Part shown: positions 7,738 to 16,906 of the stretch, in pieces | Numbering within the stretch: position 1 is the stretch's first letter | Layout: the number at the start of each line of letters is the position of its first letter | DNA from: Rhodoferax sp. | GTDB taxonomy: Bacteria; Pseudomonadota; Gammaproteobacteria; Burkholderiales; Burkholderiaceae_C | Length of the DNA: 47,029 nucleotides | Assembly (NCBI GenBank): GCA_018061265.1 | Contig: JAGOUM010000016.1 | Span: forward strand, 1-47,029 | Direction of reading: 5' to 3' | Program-made: the position numbers and the translations under genes | Notes under the pieces: generated by a model | Database searches by the model: none | The model's input: the letters and a program-made list of their open reading frames with translations, nothing else | Told to the model about the DNA's origin: nothing

Positions 7738-8688
7738 TCATTTCAATTGGAGCTGGAGTTGATGTAATACCTGATAACAGGGCAGCACACTGGCCACCGA
7801 GCTGTTGGGTTGTCGGCCTTCAAGAATGGCCGAGAAGAACTCGCGGTCCTGCAACTCGATGCCGTTCATGCTGACGGCCACTGTTGACACGTCAATTTTT
7901 TCTTCCTTGCCGGTAAACAGGTCGTCGTAACGCGCAATGTAGGTGGCGCTGTCACCGATGTAGCGGAAGAAGGTGCCCAGTGGGCCATCGTTGTTGAAGC
8001 TCAGACTCAGTGTACAAATGGCACCGTTGGCGGCCTTGAGCTGGATACTCATGTCCATGGCGATGCCCAGCGTGGGGTGAATGGGGCCTTGAATGGCGTT
8101 GGCCTTGACCACCGGGCTGCCACACTGGTAGGCAAACAGGTCCACCGTGTGGGCCGCGTGGTGCCATAACAAATGGTCGGTCCAACTGCGCGGTTGGCCC
8201 AGGGCGTTCATGTTGGAGCGGCGAAAGAAATAGGTTTGTACGTCCATTTGCTGGATGTTGAACTGACCCGCCCTGATCTGCTGGTTGACATACTGGTGGC
8301 TTGGATTGAAGCGGCGGGTGTGGCCACACATGGCGACCAGGCCCGACTTTTCAGCGACCTGCACCACTTCTTCGCCATCTTTGAGTACATCGCACAGCGG
8401 GATTTCCACCTGCACATGTTTGCCGGCTTTCAGACAGGCCAGGGTCTGGCTGGCGTGCATTTGGGTGGGGGTGCACAAAATGACAGCGTCCACCTCGGGC
8501 AGCGCCAGGCTGTCGGCCAGCTCGGTGGTGACATGCTGGATGCCGTATTGGGCGGCGATTTCTTTGGTCTTGTCGAGTTCACGGCTGATCAGCGAGACCA
8601 CTTCGACGCCGTCGATGTTTCTAATGCCGTCGAGGTGTTTGATGCCAAAGGCACCGGCACCGGCCAGGGCGACTTTGATGGGTTTCAT
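7738..8688 (-). CDS. ligC: 4-carboxy-2-hydroxymuconate-6-semialdehyde dehydrogenase
   Basis: 316 aa, matching LigC/PmdC length. It oxidises the hemiacetal form of the LigAB ring-cleavage product to 2-pyrone-4,6-dicarboxylate with NAD(P)+. It belongs to the GFO/IDH/MocA family: Rossmann motif GAGAFG (10-15), 'CTPTQMHASQTLACLKAGKHV', 'EIPL' in the place of the usual EKP, and the C-terminal-domain motif 'LLWHHAAHTVDLF'. The start is the ATG at 8688, preceded by AGAAGGAAA; the frame is open upstream without a better start. It is the last gene of the protocatechuate gene run and is separated from ligB by 431 bp containing a large inverted repeat, so it may be transcribed separately or processed. 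Confidence 0.92.
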   Translation of the reverse strand: MKPIKVALAGAGAFGIKHLDGIRNIDGVEVVSLISRELDKTKEIAAQYGIQHVTTELADSLALPEVDAVILCTPTQMHASQTLACLKAGKHVQVEIPLCDVLKDGEEVVQVAEKSGLVAMCGHTRRFNPSHQYVNQQIRAGQFNIQQMDVQTYFFRRSNMNALGQPRSWTDHLLWHHAAHTVDLFAYQCGSPVVKANAIQGPIHPTLGIAMDMSIQLKAANGAICTLSLSFNNDGPLGTFFRYIGDSATYIARYDDLFTGKEEKIDVSTVAVSMNGIELQDREFFSAILEGRQPNSSVASVLPCYQVLHQLQLQLK

Positions 8689-8744
8689 GGTGTTTCCTTC
8701 TGAAGATAAAAAGTTTCGGATTGCTTTGAAGTACCTGTGATTTG

Positions 8745-8837
8745 ATCCGCCTGGCGGGCCGGGTATCTGACTCCGCTCATGTCCCCCGGCTTGGGCTTCG
8801 CTCAAGCCTCCTCCTTTACTTCCCTACGCCAGACACC
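8745..8837 (+). repeat. Left arm of a 93-bp imperfect inverted repeat, with inner hairpin
   Basis: This 93-bp stretch matches the reverse complement of 9008-9100 at about 75 of 93 positions by hand count. Blocks GCTCATGTCCCCCGG and AGCCTCCTCCTTTACTTC are identical. Inside the arm, 8788-8808 forms a hairpin of nine pairs around a TTC loop. The arm begins 56 bp upstream of the ligC start. It looks like a dispersed REP-like element. The 170 bp between the arms show no gene I can support. Confidence 0.8.
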
Positions 8838-9007
8838 CAACCCACCCGGCTAAAGTCGCGTTTGAATTGCCAAATTCAGACTGTCTGTGTCCGACCTCAA
8901 TTGCAGTGGACGGGAAACGAATGGTTGAGGCAAACAGGGCTTCATTGAATTGGAATCTGCCCCCAGGGCTGCTCGATTTACCCGAACGGCAATAGCCGTG
9001 TGCGTTA

Positions 9008-9100
9008 GGTATCTGGTGGAGCGAAGTAAAGGAGGAGGCTCGGACGCAGTCCGGGCCGGGGGACATGAGCGCAATCAGGTGCCTGGCGCGCCCGGCGGAT
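9008..9100 (-). repeat. Right arm of the 93-bp inverted repeat, with inner hairpin
   Basis: Partner of 8745-8837 in opposite orientation, ending 19 bp from the ligB stop codon. Its inner hairpin (9037-9057, nine pairs around a GCA loop) differs from the left-arm hairpin at seven positions yet stays paired, while the flanking blocks are identical. The hairpin appears to be conserved as structure. It may also act as a 3' stabiliser or terminator for ligB transcripts. Confidence 0.8.
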
Positions 9101-9119
9101 TGAGCTAGCCAGCTGCAAT

Positions 9120-10491
<1,372 letters not shown>

Positions 10492-10581
10492 GAGACTCCG
10501 TTTTAATTCGCAGCATTTGACTGCATCTTTGCGGTTTTCATAAAAATGTTGCCCTAGCGCAATAGTGGTATAGGTTTTACG

Positions 10582-11508
10582 CTATTGATTCCAGTACAAC
10601 CGCGCAGGGTTATCCACCAGCAGTTTTTGCTGCAACTCGGCCGTTGGCGCAATGTGCGGGATGAAATCGACCAGCAGGCCATCGTCGGGCATGTGGTCTT
10701 TCAGGTTGGGGTGCGGCCAGTCGGTGCCCCACAGCACACGGTCAGGAAACTCTTCAACGATGGCACGGGCGAAAGGAATCACGTCGCGGTAAGCGTTTTG
10801 CTCACCGTTCAAGGCTTTCGGGCCGGTCACACTCAGCCGCTCCGGGCAACTCACCTTGCTCCACACAAGGGGATGCTGACGCATGAACTTGCGGAACAAC
10901 TCGAATTGCGGGCCGTGCACCGGCAGCGACACATCCGGGCGGCCCATGTGGTCCACCACCACGGTCGTTGGCAAGGCAGTGAAAAAATCCCACAGCTCGG
11001 GCAGGTCCACCGCTTCAAAGTAAATCACCACATGCCAGCCAAGCTTGGCAATACGTGCGGCGATTTCCATCAGCTCGTCTTTGGGGGTGAAATCGACCAG
11101 ACGCTTGACAAAGTTGAAGCGCACGCCGCGCACACCGGCTTGGTGCATGGCTTGCAACTCGGCATCACTGACGCTGCGCTTGACCGTGGCCACACCGCGC
11201 GCTTTGCCATTCGAATGCAGCAATGCATCGACCAATGCGCGGTTATCGGCACCATGGCAAGTCGCTTGCACGATCACATTCCTGTCAAAACCCAAATGGT
11301 CACGCAGGGCAAACAATTGCGCTTTGGATGCATCACACGGTGTGTACTTGCGCTCTGGTGCATAGGGGAACTCATCACCCGGGCCAAAAACATGGCAATG
11401 GGCATCGACTGCGCCTGCGGGCAACTGAAAGCGGGGTTTGGCCGGACCGGTAAACCAGTCCATCCAGCCCGGAGTTTTGGTGAAATCCCCTGTGGTGGGT
11501 TTGCTCAT
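10582..11508 (-). CDS. ligI: 2-pyrone-4,6-dicarboxylate lactonase (hydrolase)
   Basis: 308 aa, amidohydrolase superfamily. It opens the pyrone ring made by LigC to give 4-oxalomesaconate. Visible features are the first-strand motif DAHCHVFGP (H37, H39), 'VRGVRFNFVKR' (near 130-140, arginine contacts for the substrate carboxylates), 'VVDHMGRPD' near 185, and the last-strand aspartate in 'LWGTDWPHPN' near 255. LigI works without a metal despite belonging to this superfamily. The start overlaps the stop of the upstream DUF1932 gene (ATGA), which indicates coupling. The gap of 90 bp before ligA shows no gene. Confidence 0.93.
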   Translation of the reverse strand: MSKPTTGDFTKTPGWMDWFTGPAKPRFQLPAGAVDAHCHVFGPGDEFPYAPERKYTPCDASKAQLFALRDHLGFDRNVIVQATCHGADNRALVDALLHSNGKARGVATVKRSVSDAELQAMHQAGVRGVRFNFVKRLVDFTPKDELMEIAARIAKLGWHVVIYFEAVDLPELWDFFTALPTTVVVDHMGRPDVSLPVHGPQFELFRKFMRQHPLVWSKVSCPERLSVTGPKALNGEQNAYRDVIPFARAIVEEFPDRVLWGTDWPHPNLKDHMPDDGLLVDFIPHIAPTAELQQKLLVDNPARLYWNQ

Positions 11509-12449
11509 GGGTGCCTCAACGATGACTCTTGCGGTTTGACATGCGCCAGCATGCGGTCGGCCTCAACCCGCCAATCCGCGCTGCGGGCAAATTCTGGCGT
11601 GCCTTTGGCGCCGAAAACACCGGCATCGGCACAGTCGGCCACCCAGGCTTGCCGTTCGGCCGTGCCGGCGGCCGACCACGGGGTGAGTCCGGCATCACGC
11701 ACGGTAACGGCCACTTCGCGCACCTCTTCGCTGCGCCTGCGGCCATGCTCGATGACGCGTTGAAAGAAATAGGCGGCCTGCTTCTCCCAATCGATACCAG
11801 GAAAAGTTTCAACCAGGCTTGCCACAACCGCGTCTTCCACACCGTAGAAACGGGCGGTGGTGAAACTCTCAATGACCATGGCCTCCAGGCCCTTGATCAT
11901 CACGCTGCGGCACATCTTGGTGGCACTGGCCACACCCAGGCGCTCACTGGCGACTTTGGATGCGAAGCCCAGCGCGTTGATCAGTGGCGAGAGTTCGGCC
12001 GCCGAGGCCCCCCCCAACAGCAGCGGCACCTTGATGCGGTAAGGCGGGATACTGGTCATCACCGCACCTTCCACGTAGCGGCCCCCAGCCCCGTCGATCA
12101 AGGCGGCGGCTCGCTGCTTGGCGCCCGGTGAGGCCGAGTTGAAGTCCAGAAAAAACGCACCCGACTGCACCGCAGCTGCGCAAGCCTGCGCCACCAGCAC
12201 GGTCTGGCTGGCAGTGACCGCGCTGACGATCAAGTCAGACTCGGCAGCCAGCGCAGCACTTGAAGCCATCAAATGCACACCCTGTTGGGCGGCATGCGCC
12301 TGCATTGGCGCAGCAGTGGACTCGTCATCCAGCTTCAGGTCATAGGTGCAGACCGACATGTCTTGCGCACGCAGGTCCTCGGCCAGAATGCGGCCAACCT
12401 CACCATAGCCGACCAGGCCGATGCGCCATTGTTTCGGGTTTGCTTGCAT
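11505..12449 (-). CDS. NAD(P)-binding DUF1932-type oxidoreductase in the protocatechuate run
   Basis: 314 aa, beta-hydroxyacid/6-phosphogluconate dehydrogenase type. The Rossmann motif is GLVGYGEVG (11-19). The 'FLDFNSASPGAKQRAA' segment matches the family's second nucleotide-binding/substrate loop, and 'SATKMCRSVMIKGLEAM' carries the expected catalytic lysine followed by a DUF1932-like helical domain. Members of this architecture are often found near protocatechuate and gallate meta-cleavage genes, but I know of no established reaction. It overlaps ligI by four bases and lies between ligI and ligK, so its substrate is plausibly an oxo- or hydroxy-acid intermediate of the lower pathway. That assignment is inference from context. 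Confidence 0.8.
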   Translation of the reverse strand: MQANPKQWRIGLVGYGEVGRILAEDLRAQDMSVCTYDLKLDDESTAAPMQAHAAQQGVHLMASSAALAAESDLIVSAVTASQTVLVAQACAAAVQSGAFFLDFNSASPGAKQRAAALIDGAGGRYVEGAVMTSIPPYRIKVPLLLGGASAAELSPLINALGFASKVASERLGVASATKMCRSVMIKGLEAMVIESFTTARFYGVEDAVVASLVETFPGIDWEKQAAYFFQRVIEHGRRRSEEVREVAVTVRDAGLTPWSAAGTAERQAWVADCADAGVFGAKGTPEFARSADWRVEADRMLAHVKPQESSLRHP

Positions 12450-12463
12450 GGTTTATAGGTGTT

Positions 12464-12506
12464 TTAGGTCTCCAGCCCATACTGGATAAGTGCTGACCGC
12501 TTCAAT
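12464..12506 (+). repeat. Dispersed ~50-bp repeat copy at the ligK 3' end
   Basis: The stretch contains GGTCTCCAGCCCATAC and AAGTGCTGACCGCTTC, the two blocks of the degenerate repeat seen elsewhere in the window. It fills the 52-bp gap between the ligK stop and the DUF1932 gene start and overlaps the stop codon of ligK. Confidence 0.45.
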
Positions 12507-13185
12507 CAATGTAGCGCAATCCTGCGGCAGCCAGCGGCTCGCGCATTTTGTACATGTCCAGCCCCAGCACGCCTGTGGCCAATTTGTCGCGTTTGGCACC
12601 TTCATTGGCCACACGCGCTTGCGCCGCGGACAAGGTGGCGGCGGCCATGGCGCGCGGCACACACACCACACCGTCGTCATCGGCCACGATCACATCACCC
12701 GGGGTCACCAGCATGCCAGCACACACCACCGGGATGTTGACCGAGCCCAAGGTGGCCTTGATGGTGCCTTTGCTGCTGATGCATTTGCTCCACACCGGAA
12801 AGCGCATCTCGGTGAGAGTCTTCACATCGCGCACACCAGCATCAATGATCAGCGCGCGTGCGCCACGCGCCTGAAAACTGGTGGCCAGCAGGTCGCCAAA
12901 ATAGCCATCGGTGCATTCGGCAGTAAGGGCAGCCACGACCACGTCACCCTCTTTGATTTGCTCGGCTGCCACATGCATCATCCAGTTATCACCGGGGTGC
13001 AGCAGCACGGTCACCGCCGTACCGCTGACCTGAGCGCCGGCGTAAATCGGACGCATATAGGGCTTGAGCAAACCGACACGTCCCATGGCCTCATGCACCG
13101 TGGCCGAACCCAGGTTGGCCAGCGCGTCGGCTGTTGCTCGATCTGCGCGTTCAATATTGCGGTAGACCACACCCAATTCATACAT
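12502..13185 (-). CDS. ligK: 4-carboxy-4-hydroxy-2-oxoadipate aldolase
   Basis: 227 aa, class II pyruvate aldolase of the RraA-like HMG/CHA aldolase family. It cleaves 4-carboxy-4-hydroxy-2-oxoadipate to pyruvate and oxaloacetate, the last step of the pathway. Family features are '[12 protein letters not shown]' (25-36) and the metal/substrate loop, with [21 protein letters not shown] leading to R119-D120. These residues in the family hold pyruvate and the divalent metal. Length equals characterised LigK/PmdF/GalC. RraA itself (about 160 aa) is shorter, which supports the aldolase call. A 46-base gap with a GGGGTCTGACCCC element separates the gene from the hemerythrin gene upstream. Confidence 0.93.
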   Translation of the reverse strand: MYELGVVYRNIERADRATADALANLGSATVHEAMGRVGLLKPYMRPIYAGAQVSGTAVTVLLHPGDNWMMHVAAEQIKEGDVVVAALTAECTDGYFGDLLATSFQARGARALIIDAGVRDVKTLTEMRFPVWSKCISSKGTIKATLGSVNIPVVCAGMLVTPGDVIVADDDGVVCVPRAMAAATLSAAQARVANEGAKRDKLATGVLGLDMYKMREPLAAAGLRYID

Positions 13186-13209
13186 CGCGATTTCTCCAAG
13201 TTCAAAAAT

Positions 13210-13222
13210 GGGGTCTGACCCC
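13210..13222. repeat. GGGGTCTGACCCC palindrome, dispersed-repeat type
   Basis: A near-perfect odd palindrome, GGGGTC-T-GACCCC, preceded by AAAAT and followed by repeated ATT/GATT blocks up to about 13250. Elements with GGGGTCAGACCCC-like cores are widespread short intergenic repeats in proteobacterial genomes. It sits between the hemerythrin gene and ligK, just before the ligK ribosome-binding region. It has no U-tract, so I do not call it a terminator. Confidence 0.55.
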
Positions 13223-13251
13223 GATTGATTCCACCGATTAATTCCGACTGA

Positions 13252-13806
13252 TCAGGTTGCCGATTCGGGAATGTCCACGTGCCGCATATGCAGCGTCAAA
13301 CCCAAGGCGGCCATGTGATTGGGGTTGCGGCTGAGGATGGCGTCTGCCTTGGGCAAAAATTCGTCCTCCTCGTACCGCGCGTGTGCCCCGTACTCGGTGA
13401 TCAGTTTCTCGATGGCAGGCAAGTCCAGGTGGCAGGGCTGGCCCTTGGCCATTTTTTTGAGCTCCGGCTCCAGCTGTTTACACATCGATTCAACCGCCCG
13501 GTGCTCCCTGGTCAGCCGGTCGATGGCGGACTTCATTTGCGCCAGTTCGTCGCCTTCAGCGGCGCTGGCCAACACCGCTTCAAACAGCGCACGCTCTTCT
13601 TCCTGATGGTGTTCAAAAATCACCTCTCGGAAAAACCAGCGGGTCTTTTCTGCCAATTCACGCGCCCGCTCTGCGGCAAGCAGAAGCTCTGGCAATTGCT
13701 TCATCGCATCAAGATGACGCACGATGCCGTCGTGCGAATGCGAAAAGCTGCCAATCGGCGTGTGATCAGTGGTCGACTTTGCGGCGGCAGGCGAGGGTTG
13801 AGTCAT
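13252..13806 (-). CDS. Hemerythrin-like (HHE) cation-binding protein
   Basis: 184 aa, one four-helix hemerythrin/HHE domain. Probable diiron ligands can be read in order: H25 (SHSHDG), H67 with E71 (EHHQEEERALF), H102 (REHRAVE) and H142 with E147 (AHARYEEDEFLP). Such proteins bind a non-haem diiron centre and handle oxygen, nitric oxide or iron. There is no signal peptide, so it is cytoplasmic. It lies between ligJ and ligK in the same orientation with short gaps, which is unusual for a catabolic operon. LigAB needs Fe(II) and O2, so an oxygen- or iron-protective role is possible but unproven. Confidence 0.85.
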   Translation of the reverse strand: MTQPSPAAAKSTTDHTPIGSFSHSHDGIVRHLDAMKQLPELLLAAERARELAEKTRWFFREVIFEHHQEEERALFEAVLASAAEGDELAQMKSAIDRLTREHRAVESMCKQLEPELKKMAKGQPCHLDLPAIEKLITEYGAHARYEEDEFLPKADAILSRNPNHMAALGLTLHMRHVDIPESAT

Positions 13807-13838
13807 GGGCTTCCCGATTTTTGGGGTGGATGGGGGTT

Positions 13839-14870
13839 TCAGGCGTTGGTGCGGGCGGTTAACCGGGCATCCAGGCGTGGGAACACACGGCGCGCGTTGC
13901 CCTCAAAGATCGCCAGGCGATCCGCCTCAGTCAGCTGCGGGCAAGCGTCGATGTAGCGCTTGGTGTCGTCATAGTAGTGACCGGTTTCGGGGTCAATGCC
14001 ACGCACGGCACCGATCATTTCGCTGGCAAACAGCACGTTTTTCACCGGAATCACACGGTTGAGCAGATCGATGCCAGGTTGGTGATAGACGCAGGTGTCA
14101 AAGTAGATGTTGTTCAGCAGGTGCTCGGCCAGCACCGGTTTTTTGAGTTCTTGCGCCAGTCCCCGGTAACGCCCCCAGTGGTAGGGCGCTGCGCCACCGC
14201 CGTGCGGAATGACTAACTTGAGTGCGGGAAAGTCTTTGAACAGATCGCCCTGGATGAGCTGCATCACTGCCGTGGTGTCGGCATTGATGTAATGGGCACC
14301 AGTGGTGTGAAAGTAGGCGTTGCAGCTGGTTGACACATGAATCATGGCGGGGATGTCGTACTCAACCATCTTTTCGTAGATGGGAAACCACCACTTGTCG
14401 GTGAGCGGCGGGCTGGTCCAATGGCCGCCGCTGGGGTCCGGGTTGAGGTTGATGCCGACCGCGCCGTACTCGTTCACACATTTGTCGATCTCTGCCACGC
14501 AGGTGGCGGGGTCTACTCCAGGCGACTGCGGCAACATGGCCACGGGCACAAAGCTGTCCGGAAACAGCTCGCTGACGCGGAAACACAGCTCGTTGCAGAT
14601 GGCCGCCCAGGTGCTCGAGACCTTGAAGTCCCCAATGTGGTGCGCCATAAAGCTGGCGCGCGGTGAAAACAGCGTCAGGTCGCTGCCGCGCTCGCGCATC
14701 AGGCGCAATTGGTTGGCTTCGATGGTCTCGCGCAGGTCGTCATCGCTGATTCTTAAGTCCGCCACTTTGGGCATGACCGAGGGATCTTTGATACCGGCAA
14801 TTTGCTGGTTGCGCCAGATTTCCAGCGCTTTGGGCGCTGTGGTGTAGTGGCCGTGGCAATCGATGATCAT
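13839..14870 (-). CDS. ligJ: 4-oxalomesaconate hydratase
   Basis: 343 aa, amidohydrolase (ACMSD-type) fold, nearly identical in length to LigJ. It adds water to the oxalomesaconate-derived enol acid, giving 4-carboxy-4-hydroxy-2-oxoadipate. Metal-binding features are the N-terminal CHGH (H6, H8), 'AMIHVS' near 177, 'IPHGGGAAPYHWGRYRG' near 220, and a glutamate in 'LFASEMIGAVRGIDP' near 285, where most amidohydrolases have aspartate, a LigJ trait. The gene is 38 bases downstream of the TRAP transporter genes. In the described pathway, its substrate is made from LigI product by a LigU/GalD-type tautomerase, whose gene in this window is split. Confidence 0.93.
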   Translation of the reverse strand: MIIDCHGHYTTAPKALEIWRNQQIAGIKDPSVMPKVADLRISDDDLRETIEANQLRLMRERGSDLTLFSPRASFMAHHIGDFKVSSTWAAICNELCFRVSELFPDSFVPVAMLPQSPGVDPATCVAEIDKCVNEYGAVGINLNPDPSGGHWTSPPLTDKWWFPIYEKMVEYDIPAMIHVSTSCNAYFHTTGAHYINADTTAVMQLIQGDLFKDFPALKLVIPHGGGAAPYHWGRYRGLAQELKKPVLAEHLLNNIYFDTCVYHQPGIDLLNRVIPVKNVLFASEMIGAVRGIDPETGHYYDDTKRYIDACPQLTEADRLAIFEGNARRVFPRLDARLTARTNA

Positions 14871-14908
14871 GGTGAATTTCTTTCAGTCAAGGGCGTGGAT
14901 TCAGCTGC

Positions 14909-16240
14909 CTAGCCACTAAAGGTGCGAACCAGCACCAAGGCGATGGATGGGAAAAACAGCAACAAAGCAATCCGGATGAAGTCGGACGCGAGGAACGGCA
15001 TCACCCCTTTGAAAGTCTCGACCAGCGGCACATCGCGCGCCAGCCGGTTGATGATGAACACATTCATGCCCACCGGCGGGTGCACCAGGCCGATCTCCAC
15101 CACCATCAGGGCCAAAATGCCGAACCAGACACTCTTGTCGGTGTCACTCAGACCATAAAAATCCAGTCCCATGATGACGGGGTAAAAAATCGGGATGGTC
15201 AGCAGAATCATCGCCAGGCTGTCCATGACGCAGCCCAAAAAGATGTAGATCAGCAAAATCGCCACCATCACCACCATCGGGCTAAGCTGGCTGGCTTGCA
15301 CCCAGGCGGCCAACTCCACCGGCATTTGCGACAAGGCCAGCGCGGTATTGAGCATGTCTGCGCCTAGCAGCACCAGGAAAATCATGGCCGTGGCTTGCGC
15401 CGTGCCCAAAGCACTGTCGATCAGACCCTTGGTGCGCATACCACCCGACACCACGGCCAGCACGCCACAAGCGGCAGCACCAATGGCGGCGGCTTCAGTG
15501 GGATTGGCCCAGCCACCATAAATGCCCACAATCACCACCACAAACACCAGCAGAACCGGGGCCACCTGCGCCAGCGCTTTCAGCCGCTTGGCCCAACTGG
15601 CACGCGGACCCGCCGGACCCGCCGCAGGGTTCATCGTGACGATGATCTTGATGACCAGCATGTAGCCGATCATGGCAATGATGCCGGGCAATACTGCCGC
15701 CATGAACAGCTTGCCGATGGACTCCTGCGTCAAGATGGCATAAATGACCAAAGGCACCGAGGGTGGGATCATGATGCCAAGCGTGCCTCCAGCCGCTAAA
15801 GCGCCGGTGGCCAGCGAGCCTGAGTAACCAAAGCGCTTCAATTCTGGCAAAGCCACCTGTCCCATCGTGGCCGCAGTGGCCAGGGAAGATCCACAGATGG
15901 CACCAAACCCGGCGCAGGCACCGATCGATGCCATGGCCACACCGCCCTTGAGATGCCCCATGAAGGCTTCCACAAACCGGAACAGCGCCGCACTCAAGCC
16001 CCCGTGCGTGGCAAATTGCCCCATCAATAAAAACAAGGGGATGACCACAATGTCGTAATTGGACAAACGGGCATAGGCCACATTCTTCAGATTGTTCAGA
16101 AGCAGCGCCGTCTCGCCACCGGTCAAATAGACATAACCAGCCGCACCCATGGTGAACATGGCGATACCAATTGGCACACGCACCATCAGCAAGACCATCA
16201 GGCAGGCAAAAATAATGCCGCCTATCGCAATTCCACTCAT
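14909..16240 (-). CDS. dctM: TRAP transporter large permease (DctM)
   Basis: 443 aa with about twelve hydrophobic segments, typical DctM. Recognisable are 'VPIGIAMFTMGAAGYVYLTGG' near 25-45, 'LFLLMGQFATHGGLSAALFRFVEAFMGHLKGG', 'GAICGSSLATAATMGQVALPELKRFGY', 'GALAAGGTLGIMIPPSVPLVIYAI' and 'GLVHPPVGMNVFIIN' near the C-terminus. It forms the sodium-coupled translocation path with DctQ, to which it is coupled by an ATGA overlap. Its place in the protocatechuate run suggests uptake of a carboxylated aromatic, or of a compound feeding this pathway. Substrate identity is inferred from context only. Confidence 0.93.
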   Translation of the reverse strand: MSGIAIGGIIFACLMVLLMVRVPIGIAMFTMGAAGYVYLTGGETALLLNNLKNVAYARLSNYDIVVIPLFLLMGQFATHGGLSAALFRFVEAFMGHLKGGVAMASIGACAGFGAICGSSLATAATMGQVALPELKRFGYSGSLATGALAAGGTLGIMIPPSVPLVIYAILTQESIGKLFMAAVLPGIIAMIGYMLVIKIIVTMNPAAGPAGPRASWAKRLKALAQVAPVLLVFVVVIVGIYGGWANPTEAAAIGAAACGVLAVVSGGMRTKGLIDSALGTAQATAMIFLVLLGADMLNTALALSQMPVELAAWVQASQLSPMVVMVAILLIYIFLGCVMDSLAMILLTIPIFYPVIMGLDFYGLSDTDKSVWFGILALMVVEIGLVHPPVGMNVFIINRLARDVPLVETFKGVMPFLASDFIRIALLLFFPSIALVLVRTFSG

Positions 16241-16800
16241 GCTTGCACCCCGCTATTGAGTCCGCTTTGCACCGTGCTCAAGCGCAAGTGAATGCCAACC
16301 ATATAAAAACCTGCCAGCGCCATCAGCAGGAACCCGGGCAACATCAGCATCTGTGCGATCCACACGGGCCAGCCCAAAATCATGCTGGTTTCACCCGCCT
16401 CCTTGATGGCCAATGCACCCACGCCGGCACGCCAGGTGATCAAGGCACCGACCAGACCCACCAGCAGCGAGCCAAACGCTTCCAGTCGGTGCACCGTGGC
16501 CGGGCTGGCCTTGGCGGTGAAAAAATCCACCTTCACGTCGCCACCATTCATATGGCAGTAGGCAAAAAAACTCGCCGATGCAAAGGCGGCCGCCATCTGC
16601 AACATCTCGACGTCACCCGGTACCGGCGCTGACCAAAGCTTGCGCCCAACAATGCTGATGATGCTCATCACCACGATCGCCACAAAAATCAGCCCGCCAA
16701 AGATGGCTGCCAACTTTGACGCCTTGAACAACAGGTGACCCAGCGGGCCAAAGGCCAGCGTGGCGGTGCTGGGTGCGGCACCCGGTATCGGCTCTTGCAT
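16237..16800 (-). CDS. dctQ: TRAP transporter small permease (DctQ)
   Basis: 187 aa with four membrane helices near 30-55, 68-88 (the 'DVEMLQMAAAFASASFFAYCHMNGGDVKVDFF' family region), 105-130 and 145-175. The N-terminal 25 residues are cytoplasmic and low-complexity. It is the small membrane subunit joined to DctM; their genes overlap by four bases. The gap of 106 bp to dctP carries a perfect short hairpin. Confidence 0.88.
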   Translation of the reverse strand: MQEPIPGAAPSTATLAFGPLGHLLFKASKLAAIFGGLIFVAIVVMSIISIVGRKLWSAPVPGDVEMLQMAAAFASASFFAYCHMNGGDVKVDFFTAKASPATVHRLEAFGSLLVGLVGALITWRAGVGALAIKEAGETSMILGWPVWIAQMLMLPGFLLMALAGFYMVGIHLRLSTVQSGLNSGVQA

Positions 16801-16869
16801 GGACGAAACTCCTCAAACGCAGCCCTTTAAGGACGCATTGGGTCAATAACTCTGGAAACCGCTTGCCCA

Positions 16870-16886
16870 TGTGGCCTTTGGCCACA
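16870..16886 (-). promoter_or_regulatory. Perfect 7-bp hairpin between dctP and dctQ
   Basis: TGTGGCC-TTT-GGCCACA on the + strand gives a stem of seven perfect pairs with a three-base loop, 20 bases after the dctP stop. It is not followed by a U-tract, so an intrinsic terminator is unlikely. A 3' stabiliser letting the binding protein be made in excess over the membrane subunits is the best reading. Confidence 0.5.
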
Positions 16887-16906
16887 CAGACTCGACGACG
16901 GAGAAC

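Noticed and set aside
8838-9007. Possible small gene or miniature transposon core between the inverted-repeat arms
   Set aside because: No open frame with a plausible start and no terminal repeat or target-site duplication was seen; the arms do not look like transposon ends.
10585-11763. 392-codon open frame on the + strand opposite ligI
   Set aside because: No motif and antisense to a complete LigI; not supported as a gene.
13210-13250. CRISPR-like or repeat-array structure near the GGGGTCTGACCCC palindrome
   Set aside because: Only one palindrome is present; the following GATT blocks are short and irregular with no spacers.
16870-16886. Rho-independent terminator after dctP
   Set aside because: The stem is perfect but no U-tract follows on the - strand, so it is reported only as a hairpin.
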